NCBI GenBank assembly: GCA_903970575.1
Contig: CAJCJC010000426.1
Span: 1-5,109, forward strand
Length of the DNA: 5,109 nucleotides
Direction: 5' to 3'
From: Alphaproteobacteria bacterium
Lineage (GTDB): Bacteria > Pseudomonadota > Alphaproteobacteria > BOG-932 > Roseiterribacteraceae
The notes under the pieces are model-generated. The model made no database searches and had not been told where the DNA came from. It worked only from the letters and a program-made list of their open reading frames with translations. Below, piece by piece: positions 1 through 5,109 of the stretch; the stretch's first letter is position 1, and each line of letters starts with the position of its first letter. The position numbers and the translations under genes are program-made.

Positions 1-441
1 CCGGCCGTCTCCGAGCACGATTCCGGCGACGGCGCCGTCACGGTCAGTCACGATGTCGACGACGGCGCCCGTCACGATGTCGAGGTTCTCTTGTTCAGCG
101 AGCAAATCCTGCACCGCCAGGCGATAAAGCTTGCGATCCGCCTGGGCGCGGGGGCCGCGCACCGCCGGCCCCTTGGAGCGGTTCAACATGCGAAACTGGA
201 TGCCGGCGCGATCGATCGCACGGCCCATCACGCCGTCCAGAGCGTCGATCTCGCGAACTAAATGGCCTTTACCCAGGCCCCCGATGGCGGGATTGCACGA
301 CATGACGCCGATTGTCTGGGCATTATGCGTCACCAGCGCCGTGCGCGCGCCGACCCGCGCCGCGGCCGCCGCGGCCTCAGTCCCCGCGTGCCCCCCCCCG
401 ACGACAATGACATCCCATGAGCGTGAAGCTGGCATCCCCAT
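1..441 (-). CDS. mnmG: MnmG (GidA), N-terminal part, cut by window edge
   Basis: This is the FAD-dependent subunit of the MnmE-MnmG complex, which builds the 5-carboxymethylaminomethyl group on wobble uridine 34 of certain tRNAs in the cytoplasm. About 147 codons are present and the reading frame runs open off the left edge; the full family length is roughly 620 residues. Counting from the ATG at 435, the sequence shows the Rossmann FAD motif [11 protein letters not shown] at residues 8-18, [17 protein letters not shown] at 46-62 including the conserved Cys47, and AGIQFRMLN followed by [15 protein letters not shown] at 77-101. All are hallmark MnmG blocks. Two in-frame ATGs, at 441 and 435, are possible starts. 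The one at 435 gives the same N-terminal length as E. coli MnmG, while the one at 441 is the first ATG after the candidate promoter. No good Shine-Dalgarno precedes either. The catalytic C-terminal region lies outside the window. The family assignment is secure; the exact start is not. Confidence 0.96.
   Translation of the reverse strand, partial: MGMPASRSWDVIVVGGGHAGTEAAAAAARVGARTALVTHNAQTIGVMSCNPAIGGLGKGHLVREIDALDGVMGRAIDRAGIQFRMLNRSKGPAVRGPRAQADRKLYRLAVQDLLAEQENLDIVTGAVVDIVTDRDGAVAGIVLGDGR
391..399. repeat. Nine-base C/G homopolymer inside mnmG
   Basis: A run of nine C on the plus strand (nine G in the mnmG coding sense) encodes the three glycines of the FAD-binding GGGHAG motif. The frame is intact across the run as given. 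Runs of this length can slip during replication or be miscounted in sequencing. Confidence 0.9.
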
Positions 442-449
442 GGCGCGGG

Positions 450-477
450 ACTTTACGGATTTCGAGGTGGGTGTCAA
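450..477 (-). promoter_or_regulatory. Candidate promoter for mnmG
   Basis: Reading the minus strand, a perfect TTGACA -35 hexamer (472-477) is followed, after 16 bases, by TAAAGT (450-455), which matches the -10 consensus at four of six positions. Transcription would begin near 443, only a few bases before the mnmG ATGs at 441 and 435, so the message would be leaderless or nearly so. This would give mnmG its own promoter besides readthrough from mnmE. The match is to the general sigma-70 consensus; alphaproteobacterial promoters often differ from it, so this remains a prediction. Confidence 0.4.
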
Positions 478-512
478 AGGATGGAAGTCGGCCACACCGC
501 GCCCGCCACAAA

Positions 513-532
513 GGTGTTTCACGTGAAACACC
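513..532. promoter_or_regulatory. parS: parS centromere site 1 (ParB-binding)
   Basis: The 16-bp palindrome TGTTTCACGTGAAACA occupies 515-530 and is a perfect match to the chromosomal parS consensus. Symmetry extends to 20 bp (GG at the left, CC at the right). ParB binds such sites, loads onto DNA and works with ParA to segregate the origin region. It sits in the 120-bp spacer between the mnmE stop and the mnmG start, about 35 bp upstream of the candidate mnmG -35 hexamer. There is no adjoining T-run, so it does not look like an intrinsic terminator. parA and parB themselves are not in the window. Confidence 0.95.
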
Positions 533-561
533 CTCTAAGCCATTGGTTTTTCTAGATACAG

Positions 562-1866
562 CTATTTACCGATGCAAAAATCTCGAAAGATTGCGTCCAG
601 CATATCCTCGATATCGATGCGGCCGGCGATGCGGCCGAGCGCATCCGCGGCGACGCGCAACTCTTCGGCGGCAAGTTCGGGCAAGGGGGTCGCGGCCGAA
701 GCGTCCAGCGCCGCGATGCAATTTGTGAGCGCTTCGCGGTGGCGGGCGCGGGTCGGCGGCGGCGCGCCACGATCCGCGAGAAGATCGGCGACACGGGCGG
801 TCAGCGCCCCAATCAACGCATCCATCCCCACACCGGTCTTGGTGGATACGGCAAGCATGGCGCGGGGGGACAGGCCGCCCAAATCGACTTTGCTCGTCAC
901 GACGATGGCGCGGTCATCGATCATCGCCAGCGTCTCGGCGTCGTGAGGCGCATCCGCGGCGAAGAGGGCGACCACCAAATCCGCCGAGGCGGCGCGGGCG
1001 CGGGCGCGGGCGATTCCCTCGGCCTCGATGGCGCCTTCGGCCGTTCTAAGGCCGGCGGTATCGATCAAGATCACAGGAAATCCGCCAAGATCGAGATGGG
1101 CCTCGATCGCGTCGCGGGTCGTGCCCGCCTCTGGCGACACGATGGCGATGTCGCGCCGGACGAATGCATTCAACAAACTCGATTTTCCGGCATTGGGCGC
1201 GCCGATAATGGCGATGGTCAAGCCGTCGCGCACCCGCTCTCCGCGCCGCGAATCCGTCAGATGGTCCCCAATCTCGGCACGGAGCGTCGCAAGCGCATTC
1301 GCCATGCCGGCCAATGGGTCGCCGATATCCTCATCCGGAAACTCGATCGCGGCGTCGAGATGGGCGCGCAACTGGATAATCCGGTCGCGCCACCCATCGT
1401 AGAGCGCGGCAAGCGCGCCGCCGGCCTGCGCCATGGCCTGACGCCGCTGCGCCTCGGTCTCGGCCGCCGCCAGATCGGCGATCGCCTCAGCCGCGGTAAG
1501 GTCGAACTTTCCGTTCAGGAAGGCGCGTCGGGAAAACTCTCCGGGCTCGGCCTCGCGAAAGCCCGGCAGCCGGGCAAGGACCGCGCCAATCGCCTCAGCC
1601 ACGGCGCGCCCCCCATGAGTGTGGAGCTCGGCCATATCCTCTCCGGTGAAGCTCGCAGGACCAGGCATGAACAGGACGAGCGCCTGATCGAGCAGCGCAG
1701 CGCTCGCTGGGTCGCGGAGAAGGCGAAGAGCCGCGATACGAGGGCCTGGAAGCGGCCGACGGGTTAAAGCCTTGATCGCGGCGGCAACATCCGGACCCGA
1801 CAGCCGCCATATGGCGATCGCGCCGCGTCCGGGCGCGCTGGCCAGGGCAAAGAGTGAGCCGCCCAT
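562..1866 (-). CDS. mnmE: MnmE (TrmE) tRNA-modifying GTPase
   Basis: This is the GTPase partner of MnmG. It binds a one-carbon tetrahydrofolate donor and, with GTP hydrolysis, supports cmnm5 modification of tRNA wobble uridine. It has 434 residues, slightly shorter than the 454 of E. coli. The N-terminal folate-binding domain opens with APGRGAIAIWRLSG (11-24) and includes EPGEFSRRAFLNGKFDL (107-123). The G domain is inserted in the helical domain and shows G1 GAPNAGKS (222-229), G2 GTTRD (248-252), G3 DTAG (269-272), a variant G4 SKVD (325-328, usually NKxD) and G5-like STKTG (341-345). The protein ends in CIGK with the conserved catalytic Cys431. The ATG at 1866 is the only start that keeps the conserved N-terminus at normal length. 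Its ribosome site is weak: AAGG lies about 17 bases upstream inside a small hairpin. The gene is bracketed by two parS sites and is followed after 120 bp by mnmG on the same strand. Confidence 0.98.
   Translation of the reverse strand: MGGSLFALASAPGRGAIAIWRLSGPDVAAAIKALTRRPLPGPRIAALRLLRDPASAALLDQALVLFMPGPASFTGEDMAELHTHGGRAVAEAIGAVLARLPGFREAEPGEFSRRAFLNGKFDLTAAEAIADLAAAETEAQRRQAMAQAGGALAALYDGWRDRIIQLRAHLDAAIEFPDEDIGDPLAGMANALATLRAEIGDHLTDSRRGERVRDGLTIAIIGAPNAGKSSLLNAFVRRDIAIVSPEAGTTRDAIEAHLDLGGFPVILIDTAGLRTAEGAIEAEGIARARARAASADLVVALFAADAPHDAETLAMIDDRAIVVTSKVDLGGLSPRAMLAVSTKTGVGMDALIGALTARVADLLADRGAPPPTRARHREALTNCIAALDASAATPLPELAAEELRVAADALGRIAGRIDIEDMLDAIFRDFCIGK
992..1012. repeat. Short GCGCGG tandem repeat in mnmE
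   Basis: About three and a half copies of the 6-bp unit GCGCGG lie within mnmE and encode the alternating Ala-Arg stretch ARARARA around residues 286-292, in a helix of the G domain after the DTAG motif. The unit is a multiple of three, so changes in copy number would keep the frame. Confidence 0.8.
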
Positions 1867-1938
1867 CCTAGGCCGCTCGACCTTGCGGCAAGGTTATCGG
1901 ACCGAACAAGCGGTATCCTTTATTTCCAATAGCTTGAA

Positions 1939-1960
1939 GGGTGTTTCACGTGAAACACCC
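1939..1960. promoter_or_regulatory. parS: parS centromere site 2 (ParB-binding)
   Basis: A second perfect TGTTTCACGTGAAACA lies at 1942-1957, with dyad symmetry extending to 22 bp (GGG on the left, CCC on the right). It is 1,427 bp from site 1 and sits in the 113-bp spacer between the ferredoxin stop (1980) and the mnmE start (1866). The rest of that spacer (1867-1938) holds a small CCTTG/CAAGG hairpin at 1881-1893 and no promoter that I could defend. The 16-bp core and the next two bases on each side are identical in both sites. Confidence 0.95.
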
Positions 1961-1979
1961 CCCAGACGCTCACGATAGG

Positions 1980-2366
1980 TTACTCGGCGGCCGCGGCTAG
2001 TTGTTCCGGCCGCAACTCTTCCTGATCGGTGTTCAGCAGCAGGCGCTCGACGCGTCCGCCCTGCTTTAGGTGCGTCTCGATGATCTCGTCGATATCGGCG
2101 CGGGTGTCGTAATGATACCAGACGCCTTCTGGGTAGATCGCCATGGTGCAGCCGAGTTCGCAGCGATCGAGGCAGCCCGAGGCGTTAATCCGAACATCCT
2201 TGAGTCCGGCCACGCGGGCCTGCGCCTTCATATAATCGCGCAGCTTTTCGGAACCCTGACGGGCGCAGGACGGGCGCTTGGCCCCCTCGCCCCGGTCATT
2301 GGTGCAGACGAAAACATGCGCCTCGTAGTAAGGCGCGGGATCGGATGGAAGCGAACGGTCTGTCAT
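1980..2366 (-). CDS. Thioredoxin-like [2Fe-2S] ferredoxin
   Basis: This is a small soluble [2Fe-2S] protein of the thioredoxin-like ferredoxin family (Shethna protein I / Aquifex Fd4 type, related to the NuoE fold), 128 residues from the ATG at 2366. Four cysteines fit the family pattern: Cys21-x12-Cys34 in the first half (HVFVCTNDRGEG, then PSCARQGSEKLRDY) and Cys65-x3-Cys69 in the second (INASGCLDRCELGC). A further Cys73 follows three residues later. Then come AIYPEGVWYHYDT and a C-terminal helix that ends in an acidic, Ala-rich tail. The ATG at 2366 is preferred because GGGG lies 7 bases upstream; a GTG at 2393 would add nine residues with no homology signal. It presumably transfers electrons, but no partner enzyme is evident. 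It is upstream of mnmE on the same strand, with parS site 2 between them, and divergent from gapR. The family is clear; the physiological role is unknown. Confidence 0.9.
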   Translation of the reverse strand: MTDRSLPSDPAPYYEAHVFVCTNDRGEGAKRPSCARQGSEKLRDYMKAQARVAGLKDVRINASGCLDRCELGCTMAIYPEGVWYHYDTRADIDEIIETHLKQGGRVERLLLNTDQEELRPEQLAAAAE

Positions 2367-2493
2367 GGCGTTACCCCGGATATTTCGCCGCACACCCTAG
2401 CCAAAGAGCGCGGACCGGGCAATCGGCGGCGGCTTGTCTTGGGACGCGAAGAGCCTTAGCTTCCGCCCCGCAACAGATAAATGGAACCAGGAT
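2367..2493. other. Divergent intergenic region between ferredoxin gene and gapR
   Basis: These 127 bp must hold the control signals for two genes transcribed away from each other. On the minus strand, TTGCCC and TAGGGT separated by 17 bases (within about 2393-2424) are a weak promoter guess for the ferredoxin gene, with GGGG at 2374-2377 as its ribosome site. On the plus strand, GGA at 2483-2485 lies 8 bases before the gapR ATG and AGGA at 2489-2492 is almost adjacent to it. No operator palindrome, CtrA-type TTAA-N7-TTAA box or DnaA box was seen. Confidence 0.6.
2434..2461 (+). promoter_or_regulatory. Weak candidate promoter for gapR
   Basis: TTGTCT (2434-2439) and TTAGCT (2456-2461) are separated by 16 bases and would start transcription near 2468, giving a leader of about 26 bases before the gapR ATG. 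Both boxes are partial matches to the sigma-70 consensus. The position is reasonable but the call is weak. Confidence 0.25.
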
Positions 2494-2787
2494 ATGCCAG
2501 ACGCCGCCCCAAACGCAGCCGTCGGTCAGGGCCCCGCCGACGCCGCCACCAGTGACAGCTCCGCCGCGCGCCTCAAATCCTTCATCGAGAGGATCGAACG
2601 GCTTGAGGAAGAAAAAGCCGGCATCGCCGCGGACATCAAGGAAGTTTACGCCGAGGCGAAGGGCACGGGCTTTGAGGTCAAGGTCATGCGCCAGATCGTG
2701 CGCCTGCGAAAAATGGAATCCGACGCGCGTCGAGAGCAGGAAGAACTTCTCGATCTTTACCAGCGCGCGCTGGGCATGATCGTTTAA
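2494..2787 (+). CDS. gapR: GapR nucleoid-associated protein (DUF2312)
   Basis: This 97-residue protein belongs to the DUF2312 family, whose Caulobacter member GapR clamps around overtwisted, AT-rich DNA ahead of replication and transcription and stimulates type II topoisomerases. Residues 1-24 are a probably disordered Ala/Pro/Ser-rich tail. The conserved core starts at [16 protein letters not shown] (26-41), a predicted coiled-coil helix. It continues with [18 protein letters not shown] (46-63), the family signature, then the basic [10 protein letters not shown] (64-73) and a final helix [15 protein letters not shown] (81-95). Basic residues along the first two helices are expected to contact DNA. 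The ATG at 2494 gives a length close to the 89 residues of Caulobacter GapR; further in-frame upstream sequence lacks family similarity. It is the only plus-strand gene here, diverges from the ferredoxin gene and ends inside the bioA stop codon. Confidence 0.93.
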   Translation: MPDAAPNAAVGQGPADAATSDSSAARLKSFIERIERLEEEKAGIAADIKEVYAEAKGTGFEVKVMRQIVRLRKMESDARREQEELLDLYQRALGMIV

Positions 2788-4139
2788 GTCGACAATACCT
2801 TCATGAGTACCCCGGTGAGCATCGAAAGCTCTTGGCCGCCGATGGTGAAGGCCGGCGTCAGATAGACGACATTTCCAAACGGCCGCACCCAGATTCCCGC
2901 CTCGACACAGCGCTTCTGAAAAGCTTTCGGGTCATTCAGACGTTCGAACTCCAACACCCCGATCGCGCCCATAACCCGGACGTCCTTGACGCCGCCAATC
3001 TTGCGCCCTGGCGCAAGGCCATCTTCGAGCGCGGCGGCGATCGCCGCAACCTGGGCCAGCCTGGGTTCGCTCTCGAATAGATCGAGGGAAGCGTTTGCGG
3101 CGGCGCAGGCGAGCGGGTTGGCCATGAAGGTGGGCCCGTGCATGAGGGCCTGGGCCTGATCGTCGGACCAAAACCCATCGAAGATTCGTTCAGACGCGAC
3201 CGTGGCGCCCAGGCCGATCGCGCCGCCGGTCAGCGCTTTCGAGAGCGTCATAATGTCGGGAACCACCCCGGCCGCCTCGCAGGCGAACATCGCGCCCGTC
3301 CGGCCGAATCCGGTGAATATCTCGTCCAGAATCAGCGGCAGGCCATACCGGTCGGCGGCGGCGCGAATTCGGCGCAGCGTCTCCGGATCATGGAAGATCA
3401 TGCCACCCGCGCCCTGAACCAGCGGTTCGACGATAATGCCGGCCAGCCCATGGCCGCGCGCCTCCAAGAACCTGTCTAGCACGTCGATGCTCGCAGGGTT
3501 GCGCGGGAGGTCCAGCGCAGGCTGCGGCGGCAGCAGGCCTGTGAAGGCGCTATGCATGCCCTCGCCCGGATCGCAGATCGACATCGCCCCCAAGGTGTCG
3601 CCGTGATAGCCGCCCTTGAACGCCAGGAACCGAGTGCGTCCGGCATCGCCCCGGTTCAGCCAGAATTGCAGCGCCATCTTCATCGCAACCTCGACGGCGA
3701 CAGAACCGGAATCGGAGAAGAAGACGTGGTTCAAATCGCCGGGCAGAATTGCCGCCAGGCGACGAGCCAGGATCTCCGCCGGCTCGTGCGTCAGGCCGCC
3801 GAACATGACATGCGGCATGATCTCAAGCTGCCGGGCGACGGCCGCCTTAATATGCGGGTGGTTATAGCCGTGGCACGACGTCCACCAGGACGCGATGCCG
3901 TCGATGAGCACGCGGCCGTCTTCCAGGTGAAGGCGCACCCCCTCGGTCGCCCTGACCTTCAGGGGCGGCGGCGAGGTCTTCATCTGGCTGTATGGCCGCC
4001 AGATCGCCGATGGCGGAATTATTATCGCGCTGTCATCCCCAGGCGCTTCAGCAGCGCCATGTCTCGATCTTGCGCGGGATTGGCCGTGGTCAGCAGTTTC
4101 GGTCCGTAGAAGATCGAGTTGGCCCCGGCGAGCAGGCAC
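2784..4139 (-). CDS. bioA: BioA, adenosylmethionine-8-amino-7-oxononanoate aminotransferase
   Basis: This PLP enzyme transfers the amino group of S-adenosylmethionine to 7-keto-8-aminopelargonate, giving 7,8-diaminopelargonate in biotin synthesis. Counting from the GTG at 4139, landmarks are IWRPYSQM (46-53, Tyr50 matching E. coli Tyr17), Trp85-Trp86 in [13 protein letters not shown], the phosphate-binding DSGSVAVE (143-150), GGYHGDT with Tyr178, [12 protein letters not shown] with Asp272 (271-282), the PLP lysine Lys301 in [26 protein letters not shown] (334-352) and Arg419 in VRPFG. All key residues are present. The start is unresolved: the GTG at 4139 overlaps bioB by 118 bases and adds about 33 residues relative to E. 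coli. No ATG, GTG or TTG lies between it and the ATG at 3983, which would delete the conserved IWRPY block. Non-canonical ATA (4025, 4022) or ATT (4019) codons just at the bioB stop are alternatives. The gene probably follows bioB in one transcript. Function is secure; the 5' end is not. Confidence 0.93.
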   Translation of the reverse strand: MPARRGQLDLLRTETADHGQSRARSRHGAAEAPGDDSAIIIPPSAIWRPYSQMKTSPPPLKVRATEGVRLHLEDGRVLIDGIASWWTSCHGYNHPHIKAAVARQLEIMPHVMFGGLTHEPAEILARRLAAILPGDLNHVFFSDSGSVAVEVAMKMALQFWLNRGDAGRTRFLAFKGGYHGDTLGAMSICDPGEGMHSAFTGLLPPQPALDLPRNPASIDVLDRFLEARGHGLAGIIVEPLVQGAGGMIFHDPETLRRIRAAADRYGLPLILDEIFTGFGRTGAMFACEAAGVVPDIMTLSKALTGGAIGLGATVASERIFDGFWSDDQAQALMHGPTFMANPLACAAANASLDLFESEPRLAQVAAIAAALEDGLAPGRKIGGVKDVRVMGAIGVLEFERLNDPKAFQKRCVEAGIWVRPFGNVVYLTPAFTIGGQELSMLTGVLMKVLST

Positions 4140-5017
4140 AGCGCCTGCGTTTCATCGGACATCTTCTCGCGCCCCGCCGACAGCCGCACCATCGAGGCCG
4201 GCATCGCGATCCGCGCGACGGCGATCGTCCGCACGAAATCGAGCGCGTCGATTCCGGCCGCGCCATCCGCGAGGGGCGTTCCCTCGACCCGCACAAGCAT
4301 GTTGATCGGCACGCTCTCGGGATGGGTCGGGAGGGTAGCGAGAGCATGGATCATCCCGACCCGATCCTCCAGCGACTCGCCCATCCCGACAATGCCGCCG
4401 CAGCAGACATTGATCCCGGCATCACGCACGGTCTCGAGCGTATCCAGCCGATCCTGGTAGGTCCGGGTGGTGATGATGTCGCCATAAAATTCGGGCGAGG
4501 TATCGAGGTTGTGATTGTAGTAATCGAGGCCAGCTTCTTTTAGCCGGCCCGCCTGCGGCGCCGTCAGCATGCCCAGCGTTACGCAGCTTTCCAGGCCGAG
4601 AGCCTTCACCCCTTCCACCATCGCGCAGACCGCGTCGAGGTCTCGGTCCTTGGGCGCGCGCCAGGCCGCGCCCATGCAGAAACGGCTGGCGCCCGCAGCC
4701 TTCGCCGCACTAGCCTCGGCCAGAACGGCCGCGACATCCATCATCTTTTCAGCCTTCAGCCCCGTTTCGTAAGCCGCGCTCTGTGGGCAATAAGCGCAAT
4801 CCTCCGGACAGCCGCCCGTCTTGATCGACAACAGGGTCGAGACCTGAACCCGCGCGGGATCAAAGCGCATGCGATGGATCGATTGTGCTTGGAACAGCAA
4901 CTCCGGGAAAGATAAACGGAACAAATAGTGTATTTCATCCCGTGTCCAATCGCTTCTGGCGACGCCGGGCGAATGAACGGCCTCAGCCGGAATGCAATCG
5001 TTCGTGATGGAATCCAT
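4022..5017 (-). CDS. bioB: BioB, biotin synthase
   Basis: This radical S-adenosylmethionine enzyme inserts sulfur into dethiobiotin, the last step of biotin synthesis. It has 331 residues from the ATG at 5017. The radical-SAM motif CPEDCAYC supplies the [4Fe-4S] ligands Cys70, Cys74 and Cys77. The auxiliary [2Fe-2S] cluster ligands are Cys114 (RFCMGAAWR), Cys145 (ESCVTLG), Cys205 (NVCCGGIVG) and Arg278 (MVRLSAGR), matching E. coli Cys97, Cys128, Cys188 and Arg260. [13 protein letters not shown] and SVPINMLV are also conserved. Cys206 directly after the ligand Cys205 replaces the serine found in E. coli. The C-terminal tail is short: it stops about 24 residues after the conserved GPKLLTT. The start at 5017 is chosen because AGGA lies 6 bases upstream; a GTG at 5080 would add 21 residues with no clear role. 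The gene is the first of a likely bioB-bioA unit. Confidence 0.97.
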   Translation of the reverse strand: MDSITNDCIPAEAVHSPGVARSDWTRDEIHYLFRLSFPELLFQAQSIHRMRFDPARVQVSTLLSIKTGGCPEDCAYCPQSAAYETGLKAEKMMDVAAVLAEASAAKAAGASRFCMGAAWRAPKDRDLDAVCAMVEGVKALGLESCVTLGMLTAPQAGRLKEAGLDYYNHNLDTSPEFYGDIITTRTYQDRLDTLETVRDAGINVCCGGIVGMGESLEDRVGMIHALATLPTHPESVPINMLVRVEGTPLADGAAGIDALDFVRTIAVARIAMPASMVRLSAGREKMSDETQALCLLAGANSIFYGPKLLTTANPAQDRDMALLKRLGMTAR

Positions 5018-5109
5018 GAAGCATCCTAGGAAAAGAGAGGGCTTGCGTTCCCGTGCCGAGCGCTTCACACCATGAGCCACCGCCCACCGCCAAGAGTGTA
5101 GTGCGTCAA
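5018..5109. other. bioB upstream leader, no further gene seen
   Basis: These 92 bases precede bioB up to the right edge. On the minus strand TACACT (5095-5100) resembles a -10 box, but its -35 region would lie outside the window. TTGACG at 5104-5109 looks like a -35 box yet has no acceptable -10 at 16-18 bases. No BioR-type box (TTATnnATAA) or BirA-type operator was recognised. Confidence 0.4.
5024..5027 (-). promoter_or_regulatory. Ribosome binding site of bioB
   Basis: AGGA on the minus strand, with a 6-base spacer before the ATG at 5017, decides the bioB start in favour of 5017 over the in-frame GTG at 5080. An ATG at 5024, in the same stretch, is out of frame. Confidence 0.6.

Noticed and set aside
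47..83. 13-bp direct repeat GTCACGATGTCGA at 47-59 and 71-83 in mnmG
   Set aside because: It encodes two DIVT stretches eight codons apart, but the local protein length agrees with other MnmG proteins, so it does not indicate an insertion or functional repeat.
513..561. parS palindrome followed by TTTTT as a possible intrinsic terminator
   Set aside because: The T-run is about 14 bases beyond the stem and on the plus strand, where no gene ends; the exact 16-bp parS match explains the palindrome.
739..1767. Long open frame (342 codons) on the plus strand, antisense to mnmE
   Set aside because: It lies entirely opposite a clear mnmE, is rich in Arg/Gly/His as expected from GC-rich shadow frames, and shows no recognisable domain.
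2367..2393. Upstream GTG (2393) as the ferredoxin start
   Set aside because: It has no ribosome site as good as the GGGG before the ATG at 2366, and the extra nine residues show no family similarity.
3552..4109. Open frame of 185 codons on the plus strand opposite bioA and the end of bioB
   Set aside because: It is a shadow of well-supported genes, with low-information, Arg-rich composition and no domain.
1867..5030. Shared CCTAGGATG just upstream of mnmE and bioB
   Set aside because: The 9-mer has different relations to the two start codons and is most simply explained by AGGA-like ribosome sites plus chance.
5018..5080. Upstream GTG (5080) as the bioB start
   Set aside because: The ATG at 5017 has AGGA at a good distance; the extra 21 residues do not match the BioB N-terminal region in a meaningful way.
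1..5109. oriC elements (DnaA boxes TTATCCACA, AT-rich unwinding region) suggested by the parS sites
   Set aside because: I found no DnaA box or AT-rich stretch; the origin, if near, lies outside this window.

Overview
The window looks like chromosomal DNA of a GC-rich alphaproteobacterium. The main reasons are a GapR (DUF2312) gene, two perfect copies of the chromosomal parS sequence TGTTTCACGTGAAACA, and an mnmE-mnmG pair, which in alphaproteobacteria commonly leads into rsmG-parA-parB near the replication origin. The genus cannot be read from the sequence. There is no sign of phage, plasmid, insertion sequence, CRISPR array, tRNA or rRNA. Six genes fill almost all of the window, and base composition looks even throughout.

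Layout from left to right. The minus strand carries the 5' part of mnmG (1-441, continuing beyond the left edge), then a 120-bp spacer with the first parS and a candidate mnmG promoter, then complete mnmE (562-1866). A 113-bp spacer with the second parS follows, then a small thioredoxin-like [2Fe-2S] ferredoxin gene (1980-2366). A 127-bp divergent intergenic region separates this from gapR (2494-2787), the only plus-strand gene. gapR converges tail to tail with bioA (2784 to about 4025-4139, minus), and the two share a TTAA that supplies both stop codons. bioB (4022-5017, minus) lies directly upstream of bioA and overlaps it if bioA uses its only canonical upstream start. The last 92 bases are the bioB leader.

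Functionally there are three groups. MnmE and MnmG form the complex that makes the cmnm5 modification at wobble uridine 34 of certain tRNAs. BioB and BioA catalyse the last and the antepenultimate steps of biotin synthesis and probably form a transcription unit bioB-bioA; bioF, bioD and bioC are not in the window. GapR (a nucleoid protein that binds overtwisted DNA) and the parS sites (ParB loading sites) belong to chromosome organisation and segregation. The ferredoxin has a clear cluster-binding pattern but no assignable partner.

Most of the window is well-known housekeeping biology, and I do not see a new multi-gene system. The points most worth a second look are the parS pair bracketing mnmE, the presence of gapR in the same neighbourhood, a bioA gene with no convincing standard start codon, a nine-base G tract in the FAD motif of mnmG, and a promoter that would make mnmG nearly leaderless.
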